Assembly: GCA_035530615.1 (NCBI GenBank) | Contig: DATKUL010000002.1 | Span: 434,001 to 498,000, forward strand | DNA: 64,000 bases | Reading direction: 5' to 3' | Source: Candidatus Paceibacterota bacterium | GTDB taxonomy: Bacteria > Actinomycetota > Actinomycetes > Nanopelagicales > Nanopelagicaceae | Part shown: piece after piece, positions 39,848-48,071 of the stretch | Layout of the letters: the number at the start of each line of letters is the position of its first letter | Position numbering within the stretch: the first letter of the stretch is position 1 | Notes under the pieces: generated by a model | Databases searched by the model: none | What the model was told of the DNA's origin: nothing | Seen by the model: the letters and a program-made list of their open reading frames with translations, nothing else | Made by a program: the position numbers and the translations under genes

Positions 39848-40558
39848 TCACGGTTGTTTTCGGTGAGTAACACGCGCCAAAATACCGAAGGAGATGGCGA
39901 TTGATTGGCCGATGAAAAAAGCGAAAAGGGCGGTTCCTATGCCAACCCGTCCACCCAACAGGTAGCCACTCAACAGTACGACAGACTCAATTCCGAGTCG
40001 CACCCGACCCACGCGAATTCCGGTCTTATGATGAATTCCGGTCATCCAGCCATCTCGCGGACCGGGTCCCAACCCGCAGGAGATATAGAAGGCCGAGGCA
40101 ATTCCCACCAGGAGTATCCCCAGGATTGAAAAAATCAGACCAGAAGCAAACTCGTGTTGCGCCGGGATGATGTCGACTCCAACTTGGAGTGCCCAGGCAA
40201 TGACGATGATATTGAGCAAGGTGCCGATTCCGAGTTTTTCATTTAGCGGGATCCAGAGAAGAAGGACGATGCAGCTAATTCCGAAGGTAGCCCAACCAAG
40301 ATTAATTCCAGTTCGATTGGAAACACCTTGCGAGAGGACTACCCAAGGAGAGTTTCCCAAGTTGGACTGCACAAGCAGCGACTCGCCTATTCCGAAAAGA
40401 AAAAGGGCAGATAGGAGTGTCGTCAAACTCGCGGGGGAGAGAGTCCAACGAGTTTTGGCTCTCCATGGGGTAATCGGAATGGTGCGGTGCGGACGAAACC
40501 ATTCGACAATTCGTTGCCTGAAATTCCTCGACTCTGAAGATCCACCCTCATAAGACAT
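39848..40558 (-). CDS. YczE-family integral membrane protein
   Basis: 236 residues: a basic cytoplasmic N-terminus, then about five transmembrane helices. GIGESLLVQSNLGNSPWVV, GILLVGIASAFYISCGLGPG and GPRDGWMTG match the YczE/YyaS/YitT-like group, whose function is uncertain (YczE affects bacillaene/surfactin production in Bacillus). Own leaderless -10 upstream. Transcribed in the same direction as the permease, 95 bp before it. Confidence 0.8.
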   Translation of the reverse strand: MSYEGGSSESRNFRQRIVEWFRPHRTIPITPWRAKTRWTLSPASLTTLLSALFLFGIGESLLVQSNLGNSPWVVLSQGVSNRTGINLGWATFGISCIVLLLWIPLNEKLGIGTLLNIIVIAWALQVGVDIIPAQHEFASGLIFSILGILLVGIASAFYISCGLGPGPRDGWMTGIHHKTGIRVGRVRLGIESVVLLSGYLLGGRVGIGTALFAFFIGQSIAISFGILARVTHRKQP

Positions 40559-40564
40559 GCGCGC

Positions 40565-40570
40565 AGGCTA
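40565..40570 (-). promoter_or_regulatory. -10 hexamer (TAGCCT) of the YczE-family gene
   Basis: TAGCCT on the minus strand ends 6 nt before the ATG at 40558, implying a leaderless mRNA. Confidence 0.5.
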
Positions 40571-40640
40571 TCCCATCCACTTCTGTTCATGAGACTCGAT
40601 TGCCTCAGATAGCATTCTCACCACCATGGATCGAATATAG

Positions 40641-41378
40641 ATGTTTCCGGGCGTAGGTACCGTAATAAATGTCGCTGCCATCATTATTGGCGCGTCTTTG
40701 GGAGTCCTCTTTGGCTCAAAGATCCCGGAGAGAACACGAACACTCATTACCGATGTGCTTGGACTTACGGTCCTTCTTGCGGCCGCCAGCGCTCTCGTAA
40801 ATCTGTGGTCCCATCGTTTTATATCCTCAGTCCCAACTGGCTGGACTCTATTAACAATTCTTGGATCACTTCTTCTGGGTGGGCTCTTAGGATCATGGTG
40901 GCGATTGGAAGATAGGTTGGATGGTCTGGGAGAGAAACTAAGAAGAAGGTTCAGTGGAAAGGGCGAGAGCACTTTTGTGGAAGGCTTTGTTTCGGCCTCT
41001 CTGCTCTTTGTTATTGGACCTTTGTCGATCCTGGGAAGTGTCAGTGATGGCATGTCGACCGGCATCGATCAACTTATGTTAAAGAGTTCTCTCGATTTTT
41101 TTGCCGCTATGGCTTTCGCCGCAACCTTGGGGTGGGGAGTCGCTTTCTCGGCCATACCGGTAGGTATCTATCAAGGGGTGTGGACCGTCGTCGGAGTTGT
41201 ACTCGGTAGCGTGCTTTCCGGTTATCAGGTAGATGCAATGACGGCAGTCGGTGGAGTCTTGCTTCTCTCTATCGGACTGAAATTGCTCAAAATCAGGGAC
41301 GTAGCAGTGGGAAATCTTTTGCCCGCTCTCGCCATCGCACCGTTGATGGCCGGCGCTCTACATCTGCTGATCTCCTAG
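40641..41378 (+). CDS. DUF554 family membrane protein
   Basis: 245 residues with about seven transmembrane helices. GTVINVAAIIIGASLGVLFG, LLGGLLGSWWRLEDRLDGLG and FVEGFVSASLLFVIGPLSILG are typical of DUF554 (YdfK/YqgA). Role unknown. ATG 40641 is directly preceded by TAG, which closes a four-codon frame starting at ATG 40626, so a tiny upstream frame abuts this gene. It converges with the alcohol dehydrogenase gene. Confidence 0.87.
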   Translation: MFPGVGTVINVAAIIIGASLGVLFGSKIPERTRTLITDVLGLTVLLAAASALVNLWSHRFISSVPTGWTLLTILGSLLLGGLLGSWWRLEDRLDGLGEKLRRRFSGKGESTFVEGFVSASLLFVIGPLSILGSVSDGMSTGIDQLMLKSSLDFFAAMAFAATLGWGVAFSAIPVGIYQGVWTVVGVVLGSVLSGYQVDAMTAVGGVLLLSIGLKLLKIRDVAVGNLLPALAIAPLMAGALHLLIS

Positions 41379-41402
41379 AGTGGTTTCCCTGCCCCAAGGA
41401 AA

Positions 41403-42443
41403 TTAAAAGGTTTTCGCGTCAATGACGAATCTGTATTTAACATCGCTGGCAATAGTTCGCTCGTAAGCAGTGTTTACGTAGTCAGCCGCAATGACTTCGA
41501 CATCACTGACGATGTTGTGCTCTCCACAGAAATTAAGCATTTCTTGAGTCTCCGCAATGCCACCGATTTGAGAACCACCCAAAGAGCGCCTAGCTCCTAT
41601 CAAAACGCCGGCATGAACCGAATACGGTTTCCCAGGCAGTCCGATCGCAACCAGTGTGCCATCGACAGTAAGTAAATTGAGATAGGCATTGATATCCAAT
41701 TCCGCCGAGACGGTATTGAGAATGAGGTCAAACTGCTTCGAATACTGTTTGAGATTTGATATATCTTTGGTGAGGACAAAGCGATCTGCCCCCATACCTA
41801 AAGCATCATCCTCTTTACCTGGCGAGTGTGAAAAAACCGTAACATGGGCACCTAAAGCTTTGGCGAGTTTGAGGCCCATATGTCCAAGACCGCCCAAGCC
41901 AATCACACCCACTCGCGTGCCGGCTTGAGCGCCCCAATGCTTGAGGGGAGAGTAGAGGGTAATTCCGGCACAGAGCAAAGGGGCAACTCCCGCTAGATCT
42001 AGATTCTCGGGGACATGCACCGCGTAGTCGGCATCGACCACAAAGTTATTCGAGTACCCCCCCATGGTTAAAGTGACACCATCGCGCTCGTACGAATTGT
42101 AAGTGGCCGTCATATCATTCTCGCAATATTGCTCGAGACCACGAAGGCAGTTATTACAAGTACGACAGGAATCCACAAAAACTCCTACGCCAATTCTCTG
42201 CCCAATCGTGAATTTTGAAACACTAGATCCAACTTCCCGAACGATTCCTACGATTTCATGGCCCGGAACCATTGGGTAGAGAGATGGACCCCACTCTTCC
42301 CTCGCTTGGTGGATATCAGAATGGCAGATGCCGGCAAAAGAAATGTCAAAAGCCACATCATTGGCGCGCAAAGCGCGTCTTTCAAAAATAAATGGTGCCA
42401 GTGGGGTCTTGCTATTCAGAGCCGCCATGCCACGTGATTTCAT
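41403..42443 (-). CDS. Zn-dependent NAD(P) alcohol dehydrogenase (YahK/cinnamyl-ADH type)
   Basis: 346-residue medium-chain dehydrogenase/reductase. Catalytic Zn ligands: ICHSDIHQ and PGHEIVGIV plus a later LCAGIT; structural Zn: the four cysteines of CRTCNNCLRGLEQYC. Nucleotide loop VGVIGLGGLGHMGLKLAK. The best match is the NADPH-preferring aldehyde reductase group that reduces aldehydes to alcohols; true substrate unknown. Preceded by GAGAGG as Shine-Dalgarno. It stands alone functionally. Confidence 0.88.
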   Translation of the reverse strand: MKSRGMAALNSKTPLAPFIFERRALRANDVAFDISFAGICHSDIHQAREEWGPSLYPMVPGHEIVGIVREVGSSVSKFTIGQRIGVGVFVDSCRTCNNCLRGLEQYCENDMTATYNSYERDGVTLTMGGYSNNFVVDADYAVHVPENLDLAGVAPLLCAGITLYSPLKHWGAQAGTRVGVIGLGGLGHMGLKLAKALGAHVTVFSHSPGKEDDALGMGADRFVLTKDISNLKQYSKQFDLILNTVSAELDINAYLNLLTVDGTLVAIGLPGKPYSVHAGVLIGARRSLGGSQIGGIAETQEMLNFCGEHNIVSDVEVIAADYVNTAYERTIASDVKYRFVIDAKTF

Positions 42444-42473
42444 TATTGCCTCTCTTTGGATGGAATTGGTAGA

Positions 42474-43118
42474 TCAAATTTTGAAGGGGAGTGTCTCGGT
42501 TGATGTGTGACCCGCCCCAGAGGCACGGGCGGTGACTTGGCGCATGTGATGTCGCCTGCAGAGGACTTCATAACTTACTTCTTCGCCTGGGTTTACATCA
42601 CCGATGACAACCTGCTCGCCTTCTGTGATCATGACACCGCCTTGGGTGCGGGCATTGTGAGTTGCCCGCGCGCCACACCAACAGAGTGCTTCGACTTGCA
42701 GGGTGTTGACCCGATCAGCCAATTCAACCAGTCTGGCAGAACCGGGGAAAAGTGAGGTGCGGAAATCCGTCAGGATCCCAAAGGCGTAGACGTCGATCCC
42801 GAGGCCATCAACTATCTTGGCTAATTGTTCAATTTGCTCACGTTGGTAAAACTGAGCTTCATCGCAGATGACGAAATCAATCCGAACGCCCATGGAAAGT
42901 TGTTCGACTACAAATCTATGCAAATCAATCTCTGGATCTACCTCAATTGCTTGGCGTTGAAGTCCGAGCCTTGAAGAAATCAATCCCGCTCCTGCACGAT
43001 CTTTACTTGTGAAGATCACACCAGTGCGACCACGGCTTTGATGATTGTGCGCAGTTTGGAGCGCCAGGGTCGACTTACCGCTGTCCATCGTTCCGCAGTA
43101 GTAAATCAACTCAGCCAC
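42474..43118 (-). CDS. tdk: Thymidine kinase (type II)
   Basis: Phosphorylates thymidine for dTMP salvage. P-loop YCGTMDSGKSTLALQ, ICDEAQFY, and two Cys pairs of the lasso Zn site (CWCGARATHNAR, and CRRHH). GTG 43118 gives MAELIYYCG, the family start, and a CAGGAT hexamer ends 7 nt upstream; ATG 43127, with no Shine-Dalgarno, would add three residues. About 214 residues. Confidence 0.9.
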   Translation of the reverse strand: MAELIYYCGTMDSGKSTLALQTAHNHQSRGRTGVIFTSKDRAGAGLISSRLGLQRQAIEVDPEIDLHRFVVEQLSMGVRIDFVICDEAQFYQREQIEQLAKIVDGLGIDVYAFGILTDFRTSLFPGSARLVELADRVNTLQVEALCWCGARATHNARTQGGVMITEGEQVVIGDVNPGEEVSYEVLCRRHHMRQVTARASGAGHTSTETLPFKI

Positions 43119-43160
43119 ATTGACCATCCTGCCACAGAGTCGAGCGACACGCTTTTCGCA

Positions 43161-43694
43161 TTAAATGGAAAAAATTGAATGGACTGGAATGGTTGGATAG
43201 ATTTCGTGGATTCGGGCGCGTCCGCCAAGTGAATCAATCTCCAATACCGTGCCAACGCCGGTCACAATTCCGCCCACCCTTTCCACCAGCCGAATTCCCG
43301 CGAGAACTGTACCGCCCGTGGCTAGAACGTCGTCGATGATCAAAACTTTCGTCCCAGGCGCTATCGCATCTTGGTGAATTTCCACAATGGCGTTGCCATA
43401 CTCAAGTCCGTAACTCTCCTCATGCGTAAGGGATGGCAATTTCCCTTTCTTTCGAATTGGGATAAAACCAAGAGCGAGCGAATGAGCCAGTGCACCTGCA
43501 AAAATGAAACCCCGAGCCTCCAGACCCGCAATCGCATCTGACTGACTTGCCAGCGGAGCAAATTCCGAAACTATCGCGTGGAAGGAGGGGCCATGCCCCA
43601 AAAGGGGAGTGAGATCTTGAAAGAGAATTCCGGGGAGTGGAAAGTCGGGAATTTCACGAATGAGGGAACGCGCTTCTTCCAAGGACCCTTTCAC
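43161..43694 (-). CDS. apt: Adenine phosphoribosyltransferase
   Basis: Salvages adenine to AMP. IPDFPLPGILFQDLTPLL, GLEARGFIFAG, IRKKGKLP and the PRPP loop VLIIDDVLATGGTVLAG are present. GTG 43694 gives 177 residues, the normal size, and a TATAAT hexamer ends exactly 6 nt upstream; the longer frame to 43868 would add about 58 unconserved residues and reach past this promoter. Confidence 0.93.
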   Translation of the reverse strand: MKGSLEEARSLIREIPDFPLPGILFQDLTPLLGHGPSFHAIVSEFAPLASQSDAIAGLEARGFIFAGALAHSLALGFIPIRKKGKLPSLTHEESYGLEYGNAIVEIHQDAIAPGTKVLIIDDVLATGGTVLAGIRLVERVGGIVTGVGTVLEIDSLGGRARIHEIYPTIPVHSIFSI

Positions 43695-43700
43695 TTTTTC

Positions 43701-43706
43701 ATTATA
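43701..43706 (-). promoter_or_regulatory. -10 hexamer (TATAAT, consensus) of apt
   Basis: Perfect -10 on the minus strand ending 6 nt before GTG 43694. It fixes the apt start and implies a leaderless mRNA. Confidence 0.65.
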
Positions 43707-43861
43707 GAGAATTAGCGCAGAAATACTGGAAAGACGCAACGAGGAGCATAAATCTCCCATATCCGCATGATTTCGGGTCGATTTACGCAGAGATTCCACA
43801 GAGAGACCGTCCAGTCTTGCAATGTAGAGCAAATCGGCTTTGCATATGCAAGGAGATTGAA

Positions 43862-44689
43862 ATGACAACGAAGAAGCTCATTACAGCCACACTGTTAAGT
43901 GCTGGCCTGATCCTGGGGTCCACGAGCGCAGCATTCGCGACTGACCCAACACCTACTTCTGTAACTGTGGTCACCTCAGCCACATACAGTGCTCAGCTAG
44001 TCGCCTATAAAACGGCACTAGTTGCTTATGATACTGCCACGGTCACTTTTAGAACTCAGGTAATTGCATTTCAGAGTGCTCAAGTGGCCTACAAAAATGC
44101 CTATGACAACGCTCGTCAGACTTATCAGGCAGTTGTCAGCGCGCATTCGCCAGCTACCACTCCTGCAGAGTACGCAATTTTATTGGCTGCCTACAACACG
44201 GCCAACGCTGCCTATAACGTTGCCACAGTTACCTTTAAGGCTCAACTGAGCATCTATATGACTGCAGCGCAAAATTACAAACTGGCGTATGAAACTGCTT
44301 TTCAAAGTTACAAGACAACTTCGGCCATGCGTGAAGACTTGCGTAAGGCGATTCAGGTAGCTTTTGAGAATGCAATTCACACTGCTAACGCAACCTTCGC
44401 AACTGCGATTGCAGTTGCAACAACTGCCGAGCAGAAACTTGCCGCTACCACGGCACTTCAAACTGCTAAAGTCACAGCGGTTGCTGTCCGTAAAGCTGCC
44501 CTAGATGCAGTGGGTGATAGGCCGATTAGACCTACCATGCGAATGAAGCTAGATGGTCACCAAGACATGTACAAATCTGATCGTCCAGCCAAGCCTGTAA
44601 AACCAGCTAAATCAGAAAAGTCACACAAATCAAATAAGTCAGAAAAATCAAATAAGTCAGAAAAATCAAACAAATCAAATAAGGACTAA
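43862..44689 (+). CDS. Secreted Ala/Tyr/Thr-rich protein with Lys-Ser repeat tail
   Basis: Not recognised. 275 residues from ATG 43862, which has AAGGAG at 43850-43855. A Sec signal peptide covers residues 1-26 (basic start, hydrophobic core, cleavage near AAFA-TDP). The mature part (about 27-215) is helical, with repeated AYxxA and TATVTF units, e.g. YDTATVTFRTQ and YNVATVTFKAQ. Residues 236-275 are a basic tail of alternating KS, KSE and KSN units built from an 18-bp tandem repeat (about 44610-44686). Likely exported and surface or nucleic-acid binding, but that is inference. Followed by a strong palindrome. Confidence 0.8.
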   Translation: MTTKKLITATLLSAGLILGSTSAAFATDPTPTSVTVVTSATYSAQLVAYKTALVAYDTATVTFRTQVIAFQSAQVAYKNAYDNARQTYQAVVSAHSPATTPAEYAILLAAYNTANAAYNVATVTFKAQLSIYMTAAQNYKLAYETAFQSYKTTSAMREDLRKAIQVAFENAIHTANATFATAIAVATTAEQKLAATTALQTAKVTAVAVRKAALDAVGDRPIRPTMRMKLDGHQDMYKSDRPAKPVKPAKSEKSHKSNKSEKSNKSEKSNKSNKD

Positions 44690-44701
44690 TTCCGTAAATA
44701 T

Positions 44702-44749
44702 TTAAAAGGAGAACCTCGGGCCCACGTGGGCCCGAGGTTCTCCTTTTAA
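44702..44749. terminator. Perfect 48-bp palindrome, probable bidirectional terminator
   Basis: The two 24-bp arms (44702-44725 and 44726-44749) are exact reverse complements with no loop base. The stem is GC-rich at its centre (CGGGCCCACGTGGGCCCG) and flanked by AAAA on the left and TTTT on the right, so it can form a Rho-independent terminator in both directions. It closes the secreted-protein gene and abuts the truncated iron-sulfur gene. Confidence 0.8.
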
Positions 44750-44771
44750 GGTTTGTCACCAATTTCGATAA

Positions 44772-45176
44772 TACTCAGAGGACGGTCCGCTGTTATGGGT
44801 CCTACGCAATCACCTGCAACTAACTGGAACACGGTTTGGCTGTGGCAGCGGATTATGTGGCGCTTGCACTGTACTGATTAATGGAACGCCCGTGCATTCA
44901 TGCGATACACCAATATGGTCAGTGGGTGCCAAGTTAATTCAAACAATTGAAAATGAAGTGAACCCAACGCTAACTAGGGTAAAAGCTGGTATTTCCTCTG
45001 CCCAAGCGGGTCAATGCGGTTTTTGCTTATCCGGAATAATGATGCGCGCCAGCGCGTTGATCGATTCAGGAGTTGAATTGACTCGGGACTCAGTCTCTGA
45101 AAACCTGGATGGACACCTGTGTCGATGTGGTGCCCATAATCGAATTATTGATGCTGTCCTGCAAGCAGGATCGTAG
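44772..45176 (+). pseudogene. Molybdenum hydroxylase [2Fe-2S] subunit, N-terminally truncated
   Basis: The frame opens right after TAA (44769-44771) and reads without a plausible start codon. Both clusters' cysteines remain: CGSGLCGACTV with VHSC, and CGFCLSG with HLCRCG. Only the first 18 or so residues of the plant-ferredoxin-like domain are missing, cut 22 bp from the palindrome. An ATG at 44892 would leave out the first cluster. It is followed after 2 bp by the large-subunit remnant. The small subunit of a xanthine dehydrogenase/isoquinoline oxidoreductase-type enzyme; non-functional as it stands. Confidence 0.8.
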
Positions 45177-45178
45177 TT

Positions 45179-46606
45179 ATGCCAACACCTGCTTCCCTTA
45201 CCAACTCACCCAAAGTTTCTGACTGGTTAGATTTCACGCGCGACGGATACGTTGCAATTAAGACGGGGAAAGTAGAATTCGGCCAAGGCATTCTGACGGC
45301 GCTGCTACAAATTGTTGCCGAAGAGCTTAATGTCCCTCTTGAAAAATGTTATCCTGTAGCCGCTTCAACAGCCCTAAGTCCCAATGAGGGTTTCACCGCG
45401 GGGAGTCTGTCGGTTCAAGATTCTGGATCCGCGCTTCGATTAGCAAGTGCGATTGCTCGCGTACGCGCTGGTTCAGAAAGTTACTGGGTTATCGCCGCAA
45501 CATTGGGATGGGATATTCCTATTGATGTCAATGTAATCGTGAAGAGACCGGAAGAATATTCCTTAGTTGGACGCAGCACCCAACGCATTGATTTAGATAG
45601 CAAGGTGCAGGGTAAACCGTCCTATATCCACGATCTGCGATTTGAAAACCTGTTATTTGCCAGGGTCTTGCGCCCACCTGCAGACTCTCAAGTTGTGCAC
45701 GAGCGCGGGGTGGTTGGTCCTGGCGATCTTTCTTCTAAGGCTTCATACTCCAGGCCGTACTTGTCTCATGGGTCTATTGGAACAGTAACTGCAGTTGCTC
45801 AATGGGTTGATGACTTCCTTCACGTCTGGTCACAAACCCAAGGTGTTTATCCACTTCGCGCTGATATAGCACGGGCTTTTGGCCTCGATATCGATCACAT
45901 CACCGTTACACATATGGAAGGTGCTGGGTGTTATGGACACAACGGAGCAGACGATGTCGCTTTCGATGCAGCACTGGTAGCAAGACATGTTTCAGGTAAA
46001 CCCATCTTGCTCTCATGGTCTCGTGAAGATGAATTAAGTTGGGCGCCTTTTGGGCCAGCAATGAGGTGGCGTCACTTGTCAGACCCGCGAGGTCGAGATG
46101 TCATCACCAAAGTTGCCGAGATCTCTGGATGGGGCCAAGAACTTCCTGATGGGTGTGGGAAGGGGATTGGTTTTGCACGCTACAAGAACAAGGGAGCGTG
46201 GTGCGCGGTGGTTGCTCAAGTAGAAGCCGAGACTCATGTGAAGGTGACGAATCTTTGAATTGCAGTTGATGTTGGTCTGGTGATTAACCCTGACGGCGTA
46301 ATTAATCAAATTGAAGGCGGAGCGCTCCAATCCACGAGTTGGACAACGAAAGAACAGGTACGTATTTCCAAAGGGAGAGTGATTTCCAATAATTGGGAGG
46401 ACTACTCAATTCTGAAATTTTCGGATGTGCCGTTAATCCAAACCGAGATCATTTCTCGACCAACTCTGCCCAGTCTTGGCGCAGGTGAAGCATCAATTGG
46501 GCCCACAGGTGCTGCCATTGCCAACGCACTGGCAAGTGCCATTGGTGTACGAGTTCGCAATATGCCTCTCACACCGGAGAACATCATTGCCAGTATGAAA
46601 TCGTAG
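45179..46606 (+). pseudogene. Molybdenum hydroxylase molybdopterin subunit, internally deleted and split by an in-frame TGA
   Basis: Family segments run in order: GKVEFGQGILTALLQIVAEEL, SPNEGFTAGSLSVQDSGSALR, YIHDLRFENLLFARVLRPPA, YSRPYLSHGSIG, GAGCYGHNGADD, then, after a TGA at 46256-46258, the same frame resumes with VDVGLVINPDGVINQIEGGA and LPSLGAGEASIGPTGAAI. The total is about 475 codons, whereas intact relatives have 700-760. Joints near residues 97, 168-185 and 296 lack expected blocks, all without frameshift. Probably a decaying relative of nicotinate/xanthine dehydrogenase-type enzymes. Confidence 0.82.
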
Positions 46607-46633
46607 AGAGCGTGACGGACCAACTACCCAGTC

Positions 46634-46650
46634 GTGTCCGAACGGGGAGT
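46634..46650 (-). repeat. 17-bp copy of the tRNA-Leu(GAG) 3' end, att-like
   Basis: Identical to 48095-48111, which covers the last 16 bases of the tRNA-Leu gene plus one flanking base. The two copies are in the same orientation, 1461 bp apart, bracketing the WG-repeat gene. Integrases that target tRNA 3' ends leave exactly such a duplication. No integrase gene is present. Confidence 0.6.
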
Positions 46651-46886
46651 CGCACACCCATCCGTGGGTAGATACCCGCTTATGTCGTGGGCTTCCATAA
46701 ACTCGACTCTACCGCCCGTTGGTCGCTTGGCAAGGCCGCTCGATGTCCCTGCCGGACATGATCCGCGCCGTCCTTCGGACGAACCGATCCCATATAGCTC
46801 GCTTTAGTTCGAGGCAGTCGCGATTTTCCATGTTGGCAGGACATAAGTTTTCAGACCACATCGTCCGAGAAATGCACATCGATCAG

Positions 46887-46892
46887 TAAGGT
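46887..46892 (+). promoter_or_regulatory. -10 hexamer (TAAGGT) of the WG-repeat gene
   Basis: TAAGGT ends 6 nt before ATG 46899, implying a leaderless mRNA from a promoter inside the islet. Confidence 0.5.
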
Positions 46893-46898
46893 TGGCAA

Positions 46899-48026
46899 AT
46901 GCGAATGCGATACAGGTCTCTTCTGTTTTTTCCGCTTATTGCAGTTGTAATTACTTCGTGTGGTTCGTCTCTCTCAACAAGTCAGAAACCTTTTCATCCC
47001 ACTGGAAAGTTCGCCATCACCCCTCAATTTGACCAAGCGAACGACTTCGTCGATGGGTTGGCCGCGGCACAAATCGGAAAAAAGTATGGCTACATCGATA
47101 AGACCGGGAAGTTCGCCATCACCCCTCAATTCGATGTCGTCTCCAGTTTCGTCGATGGGCTCGCTCTCGTACATAGTGGAACAAAGAACGGCTGGAGCTA
47201 TATCGATAAAACCGGGAAGATCGTCATCACGCCTCAATTCGATGTCGCCTTCGATTTCGTCAATGGGTTGGCCGTTGTAGGAGTTGGAAATAAATACGGC
47301 TACATCGACAAGACAGGGAAGGATGTTATCCCACTTCAATTCGATGCCGCCTACGGTTTCGTCGATGGGTTGGCACCGGTACGAATTGGGGAGGAGTGGG
47401 GCTACATCGACAAGACCGGAATGTTTGTGATCAAGCCTCAGTTTGACTTAACATCCGGTTTCGTCGATGGGTTGGCTCTCGTACAAATCGGGAAGAAGTG
47501 GGGCTATATCGATAAGACTGGGAAGTACGTCAGTACCGCACTATTCGATGACGCCTACGATTTCCAGAATGGAATGGCCGTTGTAGGAGTTGGAAATAGA
47601 TACGGCTACATCGACAAGACCGGGAAGGATGTTGTCCCACTTCAATTCGATTACGCCCGCGGTTTCGTCGATGGGTTAGCCGCAGTACAAATCGGGAAGA
47701 AGTGGGGCTATATCGATAAGACTGGGAAGTACGTCATCAGTCCTCAATTCGACGTAGCGGTTAATTTCGTCAATGGGTTGGCCGTTGTAGGAGTTGAAAA
47801 TAAATACGGCTACATCGATAAGACTGGGAAGTACGTCATCAGTCCTCAATTCGACGGAGTGGGTGATTTCGTCAATGGGTTGGCCACAGTACAAATCGGG
47901 AAAAAAGTCGGCTACATCGATAAGACTGGGAAGTACGTCATCACCCCTCGATTCGATAACGCGCGTAATTTCGTCAATGGGTTGGCCGCAGTACAAATCG
48001 GGAAGAAGTGGGGCTACATCTCCTAG
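46899..48026 (+). CDS. WG-repeat lipoprotein, ten repeats
   Basis: 375 residues. The signal peptide ends in a lipobox (VITSC, Cys at residue 21), so it is probably a membrane-anchored lipoprotein. The rest is ten tandem repeats of about 34 residues (102 bp), each of the form TGK-x-VITPQFD-x5-FVNGLAVVQIGKKWGYIDK in broken pieces: the WG repeat family (KWG Leptospira type). Two repeat types differ in their ends, GVGNKYGYIDK and QIGKKWGYIDK. WG repeats occur in surface and interaction proteins; partner unknown. Strand-opposite open frames within it are shadows. Confidence 0.9.
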   Translation: MRMRYRSLLFFPLIAVVITSCGSSLSTSQKPFHPTGKFAITPQFDQANDFVDGLAAAQIGKKYGYIDKTGKFAITPQFDVVSSFVDGLALVHSGTKNGWSYIDKTGKIVITPQFDVAFDFVNGLAVVGVGNKYGYIDKTGKDVIPLQFDAAYGFVDGLAPVRIGEEWGYIDKTGMFVIKPQFDLTSGFVDGLALVQIGKKWGYIDKTGKYVSTALFDDAYDFQNGMAVVGVGNRYGYIDKTGKDVVPLQFDYARGFVDGLAAVQIGKKWGYIDKTGKYVISPQFDVAVNFVNGLAVVGVENKYGYIDKTGKYVISPQFDGVGDFVNGLATVQIGKKVGYIDKTGKYVITPRFDNARNFVNGLAAVQIGKKWGYIS

Positions 48027-48071
48027 TCTCTAACTTGCCATATTTTGTACGACGTTTGGTTCTCCGCGACT

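Larger units (their letters stand above)
46607..46898. other. Non-coding stretch with tRNA-Leu 3'-end fragment
   Basis: 292 bp between the molybdenum hydroxylase relic and the WG-repeat gene. I see no gene here. It contains the 17-bp tRNA-Leu fragment (46634-46650), a hairpin (46663-46679) and the -10 of the next gene (46887-46892). Confidence 0.6.

Noticed and set aside
41379-41402. Terminator between the DUF554 and alcohol dehydrogenase genes
   Set aside because: Only a weak 5-bp TTTCC/GGAAA stem is present; not enough to call.
43695-43868. N-terminal extension of apt to 43868
   Set aside because: Adds about 58 unconserved residues and runs over the consensus -10 (43701-43706).
44892-45176. 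Intact short ferredoxin-like gene starting at ATG 44892
   Set aside because: The same frame upstream encodes the first cluster's cysteines, so this ATG is internal to a truncated gene.
46256-46258. TGA in the molybdenum hydroxylase large subunit as selenocysteine or stop read-through
   Set aside because: No selenocysteine is expected at this position in the family, no SECIS-like hairpin was seen, and the protein is already missing large blocks, so a nonsense mutation in a relic is simpler.
46634-46680. A second, intact tRNA gene
   Set aside because: Only 17 bp match tRNA-Leu; there is no T-arm, anticodon arm or acceptor partner beyond it.
46974-47996. Open frames on the minus strand across the WG-repeat gene
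   Set aside because: They arise from the repeated codons of the plus-strand gene and have no start signal or known domain.
46899-48026. CRISPR-like array in the regularly spaced repeats
   Set aside because: The 102-bp periodicity is that of coding WG repeats; there are no unique spacers.
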